A stretch of 64,000 nucleotides of DNA from Heterodera schachtii (Eukaryota > Nematoda > Chromadorea > Rhabditida > Heteroderidae), in contig SIJG01000219.1 of the NCBI GenBank assembly GCA_023374025.1, forward strand, positions 1 to 64,000. Reading direction: 5' to 3'. A model generated the notes under the pieces. That model saw only the letters and a program-made list of their open reading frames with translations. It searched no databases and had not been told where the DNA came from. The first letter of the stretch is position 1, and each line of letters begins with the position of its first letter. The translations under genes were made by a program, and so were the position numbers. Shown here in pieces: positions 43,511-55,533 of this stretch.

Positions 43511-43923
43511 CGTTCTACAATTCCAAGCAGTTCAAATCTTCCATGACCAATGTGATGAAATCGGCACTGAATTGTTGTTGAACAAATATTTTCACCATGC
43601 CTAAATGGAATTTTGGCTATTCCCAGCGGAATTTTCGCCAACAGTTCTACGATTCCAAGCAGTTCAATTTCAGTGAGCATTGCGATGAAATCGGCCTGAA
43701 GTTGTCGAACAAATATTTTCACCATGCCCAAATTGGCATTTTGGCTATTCCCAGGGGAATTTTGGCCAACATTTTCATTACAATAACCGATGGCCTCGCT
43801 CAATGAGTACAAAAATTGGGAATTGCCATTGTTGAATATGAACTTTGGATGATATTTATTTGATGGACACAAAAAACTCGTTTTGCCAATTTCTTCCGTT
43901 AAGGCATCCAAATTTTTCTTCAA
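42939..43923 (-). pseudogene. 'KYHPK' family gene fragment with internal duplication
   Basis: Exon 2 text starts at 43923 (KKNLDALTEEIGKTSF; KYHPKFIFNNGNSQF) but exon 1 is absent. About 80 bp encoding the AKIPLGIAK...FELLGIVE region are a partial internal repeat of the preceding NSPGNSQ...ELLGIVE codons. The common extra base in the LDRK codons is present (about 43442). Exon 3 is interrupted by the same tRNA-bearing insert as at 41070. Pseudogene. Confidence 0.7.
43043..43132 (-). tRNA. tRNA-like gene, second identical copy
   Basis: Same 90-nt sequence, cloverleaf and enlarged anticodon loop as at 41092-41181; duplicated with its host segment. Confidence 0.5.
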
Positions 43924-45545
43924 TTTGCCAACAATGCTAAAAATTTTTTTTAAATTTTATAAATGCAATTAAAAGACATTTAGATTTAATTTTTGCAATG
44001 GGTGACTCTGACGACTAACGAACAGACGACTGACTGACTGGTGCAGTGACAAAGGACCCACAGACAATGGACACACAAAGACAAAGGACCCACAGGCAAA
44101 GGTCAACAGACAATAGCTTTTGACTGAATATATATATATATATATATGTACACAAAGAAAATATAAAAAAGCTATTTTATTTTATGTCATTTTTTTAGTT
44201 TTTGGTGAAAAAAATTGGATTACAAATTTTATTTAAAATATTTAACCGGAAAACTAAAAACCACGGATCGACCAAAAAAACTCCGTTGGAGCTAAAAATT
44301 TCACAACCATTTAATCCAAAAAATCAAGACTTATACAATGACATAATTTTCAATTTGAATATTATATAATCAGGACAATATCAGGACAAAAAGGATCCGG
44401 ATTAATCATAAAAAAAGAAGAAAAAGATTAAAACCATTATTGACGCAAAAGAAGATTAATTCTAAAATTTCATAACCATTTAATCCGAAAAATCAGGACA
44501 TAAAATTTTCAATGACATAAAATTTTCAGACTGAACTTATTTAATCAGGACAATATCAGGACAAAAAAGATATATAAAAAAAAAGAAAAAGACCAAAACT
44601 ATTATTGACATAAAAGGAAATTCTCATATATTAATTTTATTATTAGTTCTTTATACCTGAACTCTTCATCTATGTTCTTTTTTAATCTTAATTTAATGTT
44701 TTATATATTTATTACTCCGGTTTCCGCTTTTGCTTCAATTCTCACAATTTTTATGAAAATTTTTAGGAAAATGCCAAGAACTTAAAAATAAAACCTAATC
44801 ATTTATCCTAAAATGTTTCTTTATAAATAAATTAGGGCACATAGAATTCGAAATCGCCCTAAATCTGTCTTTGATCCATTTAAATTAATCTTTTTATTTA
44901 TTTAGCTTAAATGTTGCTTGTACTCCTGCTTCAATTCTCATTATTGTTTCATGAGTCAAAAGTAAAGAATATTAAAAAAAGAGAAATCATTTTAAGTATT
45001 TTGTTTTCATTCCATAGTTTTATTTAGGAAAAACAACAAATAAATTGAAATCTCCATTTGTGGGAGCAGCTCGTTTTCTCCCCCTCCCGAAAAATTTGTT
45101 TTAAAAAATTTCTCATACTTAGAAAAGTTTAGAAAAAATTCTTTGGAAATTATTTTATAAGAAAATTTCAAAATTAAATTTTTTTTTTTTTAAATGTTTT
45201 TCAGCGATTTTTAAGCAAATTTTTGAGAAAAACTTGGTAATGATGCATAATAAATTTTTTAAAATGCTGAAAAAATTTTTTATAAGTTTTTTTTTCTTAA
45301 AAATTTCTTATAAAAAAATTCATGATTTTTTTCTTGAAAATTAGTGCCCCCCCCCATTTGAAATTATCGAAAAAAATAAAAAAAATTTTAATTTTATCTT
45401 TTTAAAATACCGTATTTACTTAAGTATAGCCTCCCCCCATAATTAGAATTCCGCCTGAAATAAAGCCCTCCTTTCGAGAGGGGTTGAAAAATAATGCCCT
45501 TACAAAGGAGAGGTACCCAAGTGACTGTGGGACTTCCGAATGAAA
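43924..45545. repeat. Spacer with short direct repeats, no gene
   Basis: 43990-44110 contains GACAAAGGACCCACAG and related units. 44127-44148 is an (AT)n run. Two similar blocks of about 100 bp at 44303-44400 and 44467-44570 share AACCATTTAATCC and CAGGACAATATCAGGACAAA. No reading frame is supported. Confidence 0.55.
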
Positions 45546-45980
45546 CTTTCAGGGTAGGTAGATTACCCCCCTTTTGTATTATAAAACTTTTTTTATTTTT
45601 GCTAAATGAAGCTTCTGGCCGAGATATTAAGCTTTTCCTTTTTGCCTTTTTTTCATTTACAAAGAATAAGAAAACGGCGTCAATGGCCCAGTGTGTGTGC
45701 CTTCCATTCTTTTTTTTCTTCTTCTAAAGTTCAATTCTACAACCCTGCAAATAATTATTTTTGTTTTTTTCATATCCAAAAAAGTTTTTAAACTTTTTAA
45801 AATTAATAAATTCTAACATAATATTTTTTTCATTTTATTCTCTATGAACTAAATAATTTTGTCTACTGACCTAGTTTTTTTTAAAAAAGGAAAAGCTTAA
45901 TGTCTCGGCCAGAAGCTTCATTTAGCAAAAATAAAAAAATTTTATAATACAAAAAGGGGGTAATCTACCTACCCTGAAAG
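45546..45980. mobile_element. Fold-back element with arms of about 95 bp
   Basis: The arms 45546-45643 and 45886-45980 are inverted copies (CTTTCAGGGTAGGTAGATTA at the outer left end and its complement at the right), with a few differences. The 240-bp centre is A+T-rich. Short frames inside (for example 45494-45727) follow from the element. No target duplication was recognised. Confidence 0.75.
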
Positions 45981-46279
45981 CCACCAACGGGTTATTTAAT
46001 TTTTTAAATTTAAGATTAGAAAAAATTAAAAAAAATTTTTTATTAGGACAAAATCTTCGATTGAGCCTGTTTTTCCAGGGGAGCCAAATTGTATACATTC
46101 GTATTATCCTTTTGAATTAATTATTGGATTCGGATAAGTTCGCCAAACCGATTTATCCACGAGCGTTAAAAATCCTTTATCAGCATCCAAAATTTATTAC
46201 TCGATTATTTTTTCTTGATCAAAAATTTGATTTGTTTTTAATGCATAAAACATCATGTACTTATTCGATTCGTGAATCA

Positions 46280-46281
<2 letters not shown>

Positions 46282-46332
<51 letters not shown>
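46282..46332. repeat. (AT)n microsatellite
   Basis: About 25 uninterrupted AT dinucleotides. Confidence 0.95.
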
Positions 46333-46333
<1 letters not shown>

Positions 46334-46749
46334 GGGATCAAAATGCCAAAGATTTTAATGGGAAATAAATGAAACAAATAACCCGAAAAAATATTTTTTG
46401 GCTCTTGGAAAATTTAATTAAAATAATTTTTTTTTTTCTTTGCAGGTTTTTTGTATTGGAAAAACACAATTATAGCAAAAATTCTTCGTTTTTAACTTCC
46501 CTTTCGTCATTATAAAATAACCATTTTTGAGGACAAATCAGAAAGACATAACATATTCGATTTTTCTTAATTTACAACTATACACAAGCTGCATATAACT
46601 TTTACGTTAAGTATTAAACATATAATATGCCTAAAAATGAAAAAACGTCATTAAGCCACATCATTTTACAGCATCAGCCAAATATGTAAATTACTTCTTT
46701 AATTCCTGCATGTATTTTCTATAAAGAATAACACCCATAAAGTTTCCAT

Positions 46750-47250
46750 AAATGGAAAGGGCAATGATTTTGCACGTCATTTACGTCATAAGCCTATGCA
46801 ATAAAAATATAGAAGCATACATATTAACGCAAATATTATAGAAGCATACATATTCACGCAAATATTTTATATTTTAATGGAAAAGGCAATGATTTTCCAC
46901 GTCATTTTATGTCATAGGCCTATGAAATAAAAAAAAATAGAAGCATACATATTCACGCAAATATTTTATATTTTAATGGTAAAGGCAATGATTCCACGTC
47001 ATTTTATGTCATAGGCCTAGGCAATAAAAATATAGAAGCATACATAAAAACGCAAATATTTTATATTTTAATGGAAAAGGCAATGATTCCACGTCATTTT
47101 ATGTCATAGGCCTATGCAGTAAAAATATAGAAGCATACATATTCACGCAAATATTTTATAGTTTAATGGAAAAGGCAATGATTCCACGTCATTTACGTCA
47201 TAAGCCTTTGCAATAATAATATAGAAGCACACATATTCACGAAAAAATTT
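46750..47250. repeat. Tandem repeat, about 100-bp unit, five copies
   Basis: Each unit has AAAGGCAATGATT, CCACGTCATTTTATGTCATA, GGCCTATGCAATAAAAATAT and AGAAGCATACATATTCACGC. The ACGTCAT...ATGTCAT core is a near-palindrome related to the TGACGTC of the 228-bp repeats. The repeat runs up to the start of the 2.9-kb array. Confidence 0.8.
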
Positions 47251-47315
47251 TGTATTTTAAATTACTGAATTCGTCCATAAATATGCATAATGGAAATGTA
47301 AAAAATGCCATCTCA

Positions 47316-50209
47316 TTATATATATGTTATATAGGTAAGGGGTTTCATCCCTAAAACCATTATCTCCCGGCCGAAGGCCGGGAGCGCCCTGAAATTGGTG
47401 GAAGGGTCTTACAACTTTTTGAGGAGTATCCGGGAAAACTATAGGAAAAAAATCAGCGAGGACGACTGAGTCCCGAGAAGCGATTTGTCACTTTTTCGCT
47501 CATTTTAGGGCCCATAACTTTTTTCCTAAAACCCGAATCAAAAAGTTTCCGCTGGTAGGGACCTAAGTTGAAGTGTTGACTAAAATTCAAAAAAAATTCC
47601 AGGCCTCTACCTTTAATAGGGAAGGCTGTAGGTGCGTAGACTTTTTCAGTACCAACTTTGTCCAGTTCAGTCCCGGGTGAATAACTCATTAGGGTTTGAT
47701 CTGAGCGGGGGGTCGCCAGCGGGACTATTGTAGAGCTTGAAAAGCTCGATTTTTCCCGATTTTAAATTTTCGAAAATTTTCAAAATTTTTCGAGCTAGGC
47801 CTAAAAAACTGTTTTCGGGTTTTTGAATTTTAGGATTTTTTGCCGATTTTTCCCGGGAAAACGGAGACCACTTCCAAAACATAGTTTTTCGAGCTCTATC
47901 GACTGGTATTTTTTTCGGACAAATTTCGATTTTTTCCCGGAAATAGAAAAATTTTTTGGCCTAAGCGGGACATTTGAGTCCCGTGCCCATAACTCGTCAG
48001 GGGTAGGTTTTAGCCAAAAAATGCCTTAGACCAAAATTGTAGAGCTTTTAAAGCTCTATCGAATGTTGTGCCATATGTTGGAAAAATTTCAAAAATTTTT
48101 GAGCTAGGCCCCCTAGAAATTTTCGAAATTTTTTTTTGGGGCCAAAATGGGGGTGAAAAACATTTTTCTGGGGTTTTTTGAGATGCTGATTACGAATATG
48201 ACCTTTGTTTTTCGTTTCATAATTTTCTGAATTTTTTAAAAATTCGAAAATATTTTTCAATTTTTTTGGCCCTCAGGATTTTGGGTTAAATTTTGAAAAT
48301 TCATAACTCGGTGATGGTTTCATCGAATTAACTATAATAAAGCTTTAAAAATAGAGAAAAATAAGGAGAATTTTATGGGATCTATTTGAGATTTCTATCT
48401 TCTAAAGAAAAAAAGTTATTCCAGAATTTCTGGAAATTTTCGATTTTTCAGAAAAAAATTTGTAACTGCCTTCTGAAAAGATATTTTGCAAAAGTAAAAT
48501 ACTACAAAAATCCGCAATTTTTTGCTCTATAAGATAAATTTTATTTCATATTTTTATCATTTTCTTACAAATTGCTATAAAAATAAAAGTGATTTTGAGA
48601 TTCGGGACCAAAGGGGGGTGACCAGGATTTTTGAGTGGAAAAATTTTTTTCACAAAAATCTTGCAAAATATGTCTTTAGGGGTATTTTAAGACGCTGATC
48701 ACGAATATGCAATCAGATTTTAATTTTGACATCGTTAAGGCCTCAGAATCCCTGTGTGATTGGGGATTCTGGGACATGTTCTGAGGGGGGGGGGGGCAGG
48801 TTCGAACCCCGACGGTGTACATTAATTTTCTATGCATTTTTTGGGTTCTTCTTCAATGCTTTTAATTAATTTAATTATTTTTTATTTTATTAATTAATAA
48901 TTAATATTAAAAAATTTTTTTAATTTAATTTAATTTTTTGATTAATTATTTTTAAATTAATTGATTTTTTAATTAAAGAATTTATTTGTTTTTTTTATTA
49001 TAATTTGTCAAAAATGAATTCAATTTAAATAAAAATCAATCATTGTACATTGCAAAGTTACTTTTTATTTAATAAAAGAAGGAATTATTTTATAATTTTT
49101 AAAAATTATTAACATACCTATTCAATTTTAATTATATTTTTTTATAAAACCATTTCCTTATTTATTTAATTTTGAAATCATGATTTACCATTTTAATCAT
49201 TGTTGTACCATTCCAAAATTTGTGTACCTCCTAATAACTGTTGTACCTATTACCGTGGTTGTACCTCTTTTCCCGTGGTTGTACCTCGACTAATCTCTGT
49301 GATACCTCTTCTAATCACTGTTGTACCTCTTCTAATCACTGTAGTTGTACCTCTTCTAATCACTGTTGTACCTCTTCTAATCACTTTGTACCTCTTCTAA
49401 TCACCGTTGTACCTCTTTTCATCACTGTTGTACATCGTCTAATCACTGTTGTACCTCTTCTAATCATTGTTGTACCTCTTCTAATCACCGTTGTACCTCT
49501 TTTCATCACTGTTGTACATCGTCTAATCACTGTTGTACCTCTTCTAATCACTGTTGTACCTCTTCTAATCACTGTTGTACCTCTTCTAATCACTGTTGTA
49601 CCTCTTCTAATCACTGTTGTTGTACCTCTTCTAATCACTTTTGTACCTCTTTTAATCACTTTTGTACCTCTTCTAATCACTGTTGTACCTCTTCTCATCA
49701 CTTTTGTACCTCTTCTAATCACTTTTGTACCTCTTCTCATCACTGTTGTACCTCTTCTCACACTGTTGTACCTCTTCTAATCACTTTTGTACCTCTTTTA
49801 ATCACTGTGGTTGTACCTCTTCTAATCACTTTTATACCTCTTCTTAACACTGTTGTACCTCTTCTAATCACTTTTGTACCTCTTTTCATCACTTTTGTAC
49901 CTCTTCTAATCACTTTTGTACCTCTTCCCCCGTGGTTGTACCACTTCCCCTGTGGTTGTACCCTTTCCGCCATGGTTGTACGAAGTGCCCGTCTGAGTCC
50001 AACTAAATTTAAAACGGGCGCGAAGCGCCCATTCAAGGCCGCGAAGCGGCCTAAATCACTGAATTTTTTTAATCCAAATTTTTCACAACAAAATAATCTC
50101 TCCAACAAATTCGATCAATTTGAATCGTTTCAAAGCCTAGGTAGCGAAGCTCAAGAAGCGCGAAGCGCTTTTTCCCAGGCCCAGATCCGACGGTTCACGC
50201 ACCCGCTAG
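47316..50209. repeat. 2.9-kb array, unit R1
   Basis: Begins TTATATATATGTTATATAGG and ends CACGCACCCGCTAG. Internal landmarks are the hairpin CCCGGCCGAAGGCCGGG near 47367, repeated GGGCCCATAACTTTTTTCCT and CCCGTGCCCATAACTCGTCA phrases, a G-run at about 48783, a GGTTCGAACCCC B-box-like motif, a 21-bp minisatellite and GCGAAGCGC palindromes. No frame longer than about 80 codons exists outside the minisatellite. It is non-coding. Confidence 0.9.
49195..49980. repeat. 21-bp minisatellite in unit R1
   Basis: Degenerate repeats of TTGTACCTCTTCTAATCACT plus G or T, about 35 copies. Because the unit is 21 bp, all frames stay open (VPLLITV on the plus strand, RRGTTVI on the minus strand); these are not proteins. 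Confidence 0.95.
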
Positions 50210-52636
50210 TTATATATACGTTATATTGACAAGGCAACTCATCTCAAAAACTAATTTGAGCAGTTCGGGAATAGCTGCGGGGCTGAAATTTTGCACCAAG
50301 GGGTAACTCGAGACTGCGCATCCGGGAAAACTATAGGTTTTTTTATCCGAGGTTCAACTGAGTACCAGGGACCGATTTCCTGTTTTTTCGTGCAGTTCAG
50401 GGCCCATAACTTTTTTTCTAAAACCCCAATCAAAAACTTTCCGCTGGTAGGAACTTAAGTTGAAGTGTTGTCTAAAAGTCAAAAAAAATTCCAGGCTTCT
50501 ACCTATTATAGGAAGGGCTGCAGAAATTGGCAACTTTCAGTACCAACTTTGTCCAGTTCAGTCCCTGTTGAATAACTCCTTAGGGTTTGAACTGAGCCAG
50601 GAGGTGCCAGCGGGACTATTGTAGAGTTTTGAAAGCTCGATTTTTCCAGAATTTAAATATCGAAAATTTTCAAAATTTTTCGAGTTAGGCCTAAAAGTCG
50701 GTTTTGGGGTTTTTGAATTTTAGGATTTTTTGCCGATTTTTCCCAGGAAAAACGGAGAGCACTTTTGGGAAGCAGTTTTTCGAGCTCTATCGACTGGTAT
50801 TTTTTTCGGAAAAATTTCGGTTTTTTCCCGGAAATAGAAAAATTTTTTGGCCTAAGCGGGACATTTGAGTCCCGGGCCCATAACTCGTCAGGGGTTGATT
50901 TTAGCCAAAAATTGCCTTAGAGCTAAATTGTAGAGTTTTTGAAACTCTATCGAATGGTATGTTTCATGTTCAGAAATTTTCAAAATTTTTCGAGCTAGGC
51001 CCCCTAGAAATTTTCAAAAAATTTTTTTGGGTTGAAAAATTTTGTGAAAAATATTTTTCTGGGCTATTTTGAGGTGCTGAGCACGAATATGATGTTTGTT
51101 CTGCGTTTCAGATTTTTTGGAATTTTTTAAAAAAATTTGAAAATTCTTCAATTTTTTGGTCCTCGGGATTTTGGGCAAATTTTTGAAAATTCATAACTTA
51201 TGGTTAAGTTGGTCAATTTTAGTGGAATAAAGTAATAAAAATAGAGAAAAATAAGGATAATTTTATGGTATTTATTTTATATTTATAACTTCAAAAAGAA
51301 AAAAGTTATTCCAGAATTTCTGGAAAAATTCAATTTTTCAGAAAAAAATTCAGAACTCGGTTCTGAAAAGTCACTCGTGAAAAGTAAAATACTACAAAAA
51401 TCCGTAATTTTTTTCTCTATTAGATAAATTTTATTTCATCTTTTTATCACTTTTTTAAAACAAGATACAAAAATAAAAGTGATTTTGGGATTCGGGACCA
51501 AAGGGGGGTGACCAGGATTCTTGAGTGGAAAATTTTTTTTCACAAAAATATTCCAAAAATATGTCTTTTGGGCCAATTTAGGACGCTGATCACGAATACG
51601 TGATCAGATTTTGCTTCTGACATACTTAAGACCTCAGAATCCCTGTGTGATTGGGGATTCTGGGTCATCATTTTTTGGGAGGAGGGAAAGTTCGAAGCCG
51701 GGCGATGTGTATTATTTTTCTATTTATTTTTTGCTTATTTTTACATGTTTTTAATTAATTTAAAAGAGTGATTGTTTTTTTAAATTAATTTTTTTATTTA
51801 AATTAAATTATTTTTTGTGAAAAATTTTTTGTTTAATCCAAGAATATCATATATTTTTTAAATTGAGTTTATGAGAAATTAATTTCATTTCAATTTAAAT
51901 AAATTTAAATATTATAAGCTTCAAAGTTTTTTTTAATTAATAAAAATGACTAAAAACGGGCGCGAAGCGCCCGTCTGAGGCCGCGAAGCGGCCGAAAAGG
52001 TCCAACAAAAATTAAAACACGGGCGCGAAGCGCCCGTCTGAGGCCGCGAAGCGGCCGAAAAGGCCCAACAAAAATTAAAAACGGGCGCGAAGCGCCCGTC
52101 TGAGGCCGCGAAGCGGCCGAAAAGGACCAACAAAAATTAAAAACAGGCGCGAAGCGCCCGTCTGAGGCCGCGAAGCGGCCGAAAAGGCCCAACTAAAATT
52201 AAAAAACGGGCGCGAAACGCCGTCTGAGGCCGCGAAGCGGCCGAAAAGGTCAACACAATTTTAAAACGGGCGCGAAGCGCCCGTATGAAGCCGCGAAGCG
52301 GCCGAAAACGCTTAACGAAAATTAAAACGGGCGCGAAGCGCCCGTCTGAGGCCGCGAAGCGGCCGAAAAGGCCCAACTAAATTTAAAAACGGGCGCGAAG
52401 CGCCCGTTCGAGGCCGCGAAGCGGCCTAAAAATGCCTGAAAAAACCGTGGTTGTAGCTCTTCTAATCACAACCAATTCAATCAATTTGAGTCGCTTCACT
52501 GCGCAGCGGCCTAAAAATCGCTGATAATTTTTTAAAAATCCAACTCTCTCCCCAACCAATAGCAATCTAGGTAGCGAAGCTCCCAAAGCGCGAAGCGCTT
52601 TAAGCACACCAGAAACACGTATGCACACCCCGCTAG
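50210..52636. repeat. 2.9-kb array, diverged unit R2
   Basis: Starts TTATATATACGTTATATTGA and ends ACCCCGCTAGT, so both boundaries are kept. The body aligns with R1 but is diverged throughout, and the minisatellite is replaced by the palindrome array at 51952-52430. Confidence 0.85.
51952..52430. repeat. Eight tandem GC-palindrome units of about 61 bp
   Basis: Each unit contains GGGCGCGAAGCGCCCGTCTG then AGGCCGCGAAGCGGCCGAAA, i.e. two hairpins with GAA loops, plus an A-rich spacer (AAGGCCCAAC, AAAATTAAA). Starts are near 51957, 52020, 52081, 52142, 52206, 52267, 52328 and 52389. Confidence 0.9.
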
Positions 52637-55533
52637 TTATATATATGTTATATAGGTAAGGGGTTTCATCCCTAAAACCATTATCTCCCGGCCGAAGGCC
52701 GGGAGCGCCCTGAAATTGGTGGAAGGGTCTTACAACTTTTTGAGGAGTATCCGGGAAAACTATAGGAAAAAAATCAGCGAGGACGACTGAGTCCCGAGAA
52801 GCGATTTGTCACTTTTTCGCTCATTTTAGGGCCCATAACTTTTTTCCTAAAACCCGAATCAAAAAGTTTCCGCTGGTAGGGACCTAAGTTGAAGTGTTGA
52901 CTAAAATTCAAAAAAAATTCCAGGCCTCTACCTTTAATAGGGAAGGCTGTAGGTGCGTAGACTTTTTCAGTACCAACTTTGTCCAGTTCAGTCCCGGGTG
53001 AATAACTCATTAGGGTTTGATCTGAGCGGGGGGTCGCCAGCGGGACTATTGTAGAGCTTGAAAAGCTCGATTTTTCCCGATTTTAAATTTTCGAAAATTT
53101 TCAAAATTTTTCGAGCTAGGCCTAAAAAACTGTTTTCGGGTTTTTGAATTTTAGGATTTTTTGCCGATTTTTCCCGGGAAAACGGAGACCACTTCCAAAA
53201 CATAGTTTTTCGAGCTCTATCGACTGGTATTTTTTTCGGACAAATTTCGATTTTTTCCCGGAAATAGAAAAATTTTTTGGCCTAAGCGGGACATTTGAGT
53301 CCCGTGCCCATAACTCGTCAGGGGTAGGTTTTAGCCAAAAAATGCCTTAGACCAAAATTGTAGAGCTTTTAAAGCTCTATCGAATGTTGTGCCATATGTT
53401 GGAAAAATTTCAAAAATTTTTGAGCTAGGCCCCCTAGAAATTTTCGAAATTTTTTTTTGGGGCCAAAATGGGGGTGAAAAACATTTTTCTGGGGTTTTTT
53501 GAGATGCTGATTACGAATATGACCTTTGTTTTTCGTTTCATAATTTTCTGAATTTTTTAAAAATTCGAAAATATTTTTCAATTTTTTTGGCCCTCAGGAT
53601 TTTGGGTTAAATTTTGAAAATTCATAACTCGGTGATGGTTTCATCGAATTAACTATAATAAAGCTTTAAAAATAGAGAAAAATAAGGAGAATTTTATGGG
53701 ATCTATTTGAGATTTCTATCTTCTAAAGAAAAAAAGTTATTCCAGAATTTCTGGAAATTTTCGATTTTTCAGAAAAAAATTTGTAACTGCCTTCTGAAAA
53801 GATATTTTGCAAAAGTAAAATACTACAAAAATCCGCAATTTTTTGCTCTATAAGATAAATTTTATTTCATATTTTTATCATTTTCTTACAAATTGCTATA
53901 AAAATAAAAGTGATTTTGAGATTCGGGACCAAAGGGGGGTGACCAGGATTTTTGAGTGGAAAAATTTTTTTCACAAAAATCTTGCAAAATATGTCTTTAG
54001 GGGTATTTTAAGACGCTGATCACGAATATGCAATCAGATTTTAATTTTGACATCGTTAAGGCCTCAGAATCCCTGTGTGATGGGGGTTTCGGGGACATGT
54101 TTTGGGGGGGGGGGGGGGGCAGGTTCGAACCCCGGACGGTGTACATTAATTTTCTATGCATTTTTTGGGTTCTTCTTCAATGCTTTTAATTAATTTAATT
54201 ATTTTTTATTTTATTAATTAATAATTAATATTAAAAAATTTTTTAATTTAATTTAATTTTTTGATTAATTATTTTTAAATTAATTGATTTTTTAATTAAA
54301 GAATTTATTTGTTTTTTTTATTATAATTTGTCAAAAATGAATTCAATTTAAATAAAAATCAATCATTGTACATTGCAAAGTTACTTTTTATTTAATAAAA
54401 GAAGGAATTATTTTATAATTTTTAAAAATTATTAACATACCTATTCAATTTTAATTATATTTTTTATAAAACCATTTCCTTATTTATTTAATTTTGAAAT
54501 CATGATTGACCATTTTAATCATTGTTGTACCATTCCAAAATTTGTGTACCTCCTAATAACTGTTGTACCTATTACCGTGGTTGTACCTCTTTTCCCGTGG
54601 TTGTACCTCGACTAATCTCTGTGATACCTCTTCTAATCACTGTTGTACCTCTTCTGATCACTGTGGTTGTACCTCTTCGAATCACTTTTGTACCTCTTTT
54701 TATCACTTTTGTACCTCTTCTAATCACTTTTGTACCTCTTTTCATCACTTTTGTACATCTTCTAATCACTTTTGTACCTCTTCTCATTACTGTTGTACCT
54801 CTTCTTAACACTGTTGTACCTCTTTTCATCACTTTTGTACATCTTCTAATCACTTTTGTACCTCTTCTCATTACTGTTGTACCTCTTCTTAACACTGTTG
54901 TACCTCTTCTAATCACTTTTGTACCTCTTTTAATCACTGTGGTTGTACCTCTTCTAATCACTTTTATACCTCTTTTCATCACTTTTGTACCTCTTCTAAT
55001 CACTTTTGTACCTCTTTTCATCACTTTTGTACATCTTCTAATCACTTTTGTACCTCTTCTCATTACTGTTGTACCTCTTCTTAACACTGTTGTACCTCTT
55101 CTAATCACTTTTGTACCTCTTTTAATCACTGTGGTTGTACCTCTTCTAATCACTTTTATACCTCTTCTTAACACTGTTGTACCTCTTCTAATCACTTTTG
55201 TACCTCTTTTCATCACTTTTGTACCTCTTCTAATCACTTTTGTACCTCTTCCCCCGTGGTTGTACCACTTCCCCTGTGGTTGTACCCTTTCCGCCATGGT
55301 TGTACGAAGTGCCCGTCTGAGTCCAACTAAATTTAAAACGGGCGCGAAGCGCCCATTCAAGGCCGCGAAGCGGCCTAAATCACTGAATTTTTTTAATCCA
55401 AATTTTTCACAACAAAATAATCTCTCCAACAAATTCGATCAATTTGAATCGTTTCAAAGCCTAGGTAGCGAAGCTCAAGAAGCGCGAAGCGCTTTTTCCC
55501 AGGCCCAGATCCGACGGTTCACGCACCCGCTAG
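52637..55533. repeat. 2.9-kb array, unit R3
   Basis: Near-identical to R1 over the first 2 kb; its minisatellite (about 54517-55305) has a variant order different from R1 but the same as R4. The G-run near 54104 is longer than in R1 and R4, and the adjacent GATGGGGGTTTCGG is specific to this unit. Confidence 0.9.

Noticed and set aside
45494..46372. Frames of 61-82 codons around the fold-back and the AT microsatellite
   Set aside because: They cross inverted-repeat arms or the (AT)n run and show no domain.
48780..48830. tRNA gene suggested by GGTTCGAACCCC
   Set aside because: Only the B-box-like T-loop is present. No acceptor or D-arm pairs, and the motif is part of the 2.9-kb repeat unit.
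51952..52430. CRISPR-like array (regular palindromic repeats with spacers)
   Set aside because: The spacers are near-identical A-rich sequence and the host is eukaryotic; this is a satellite of palindromes.
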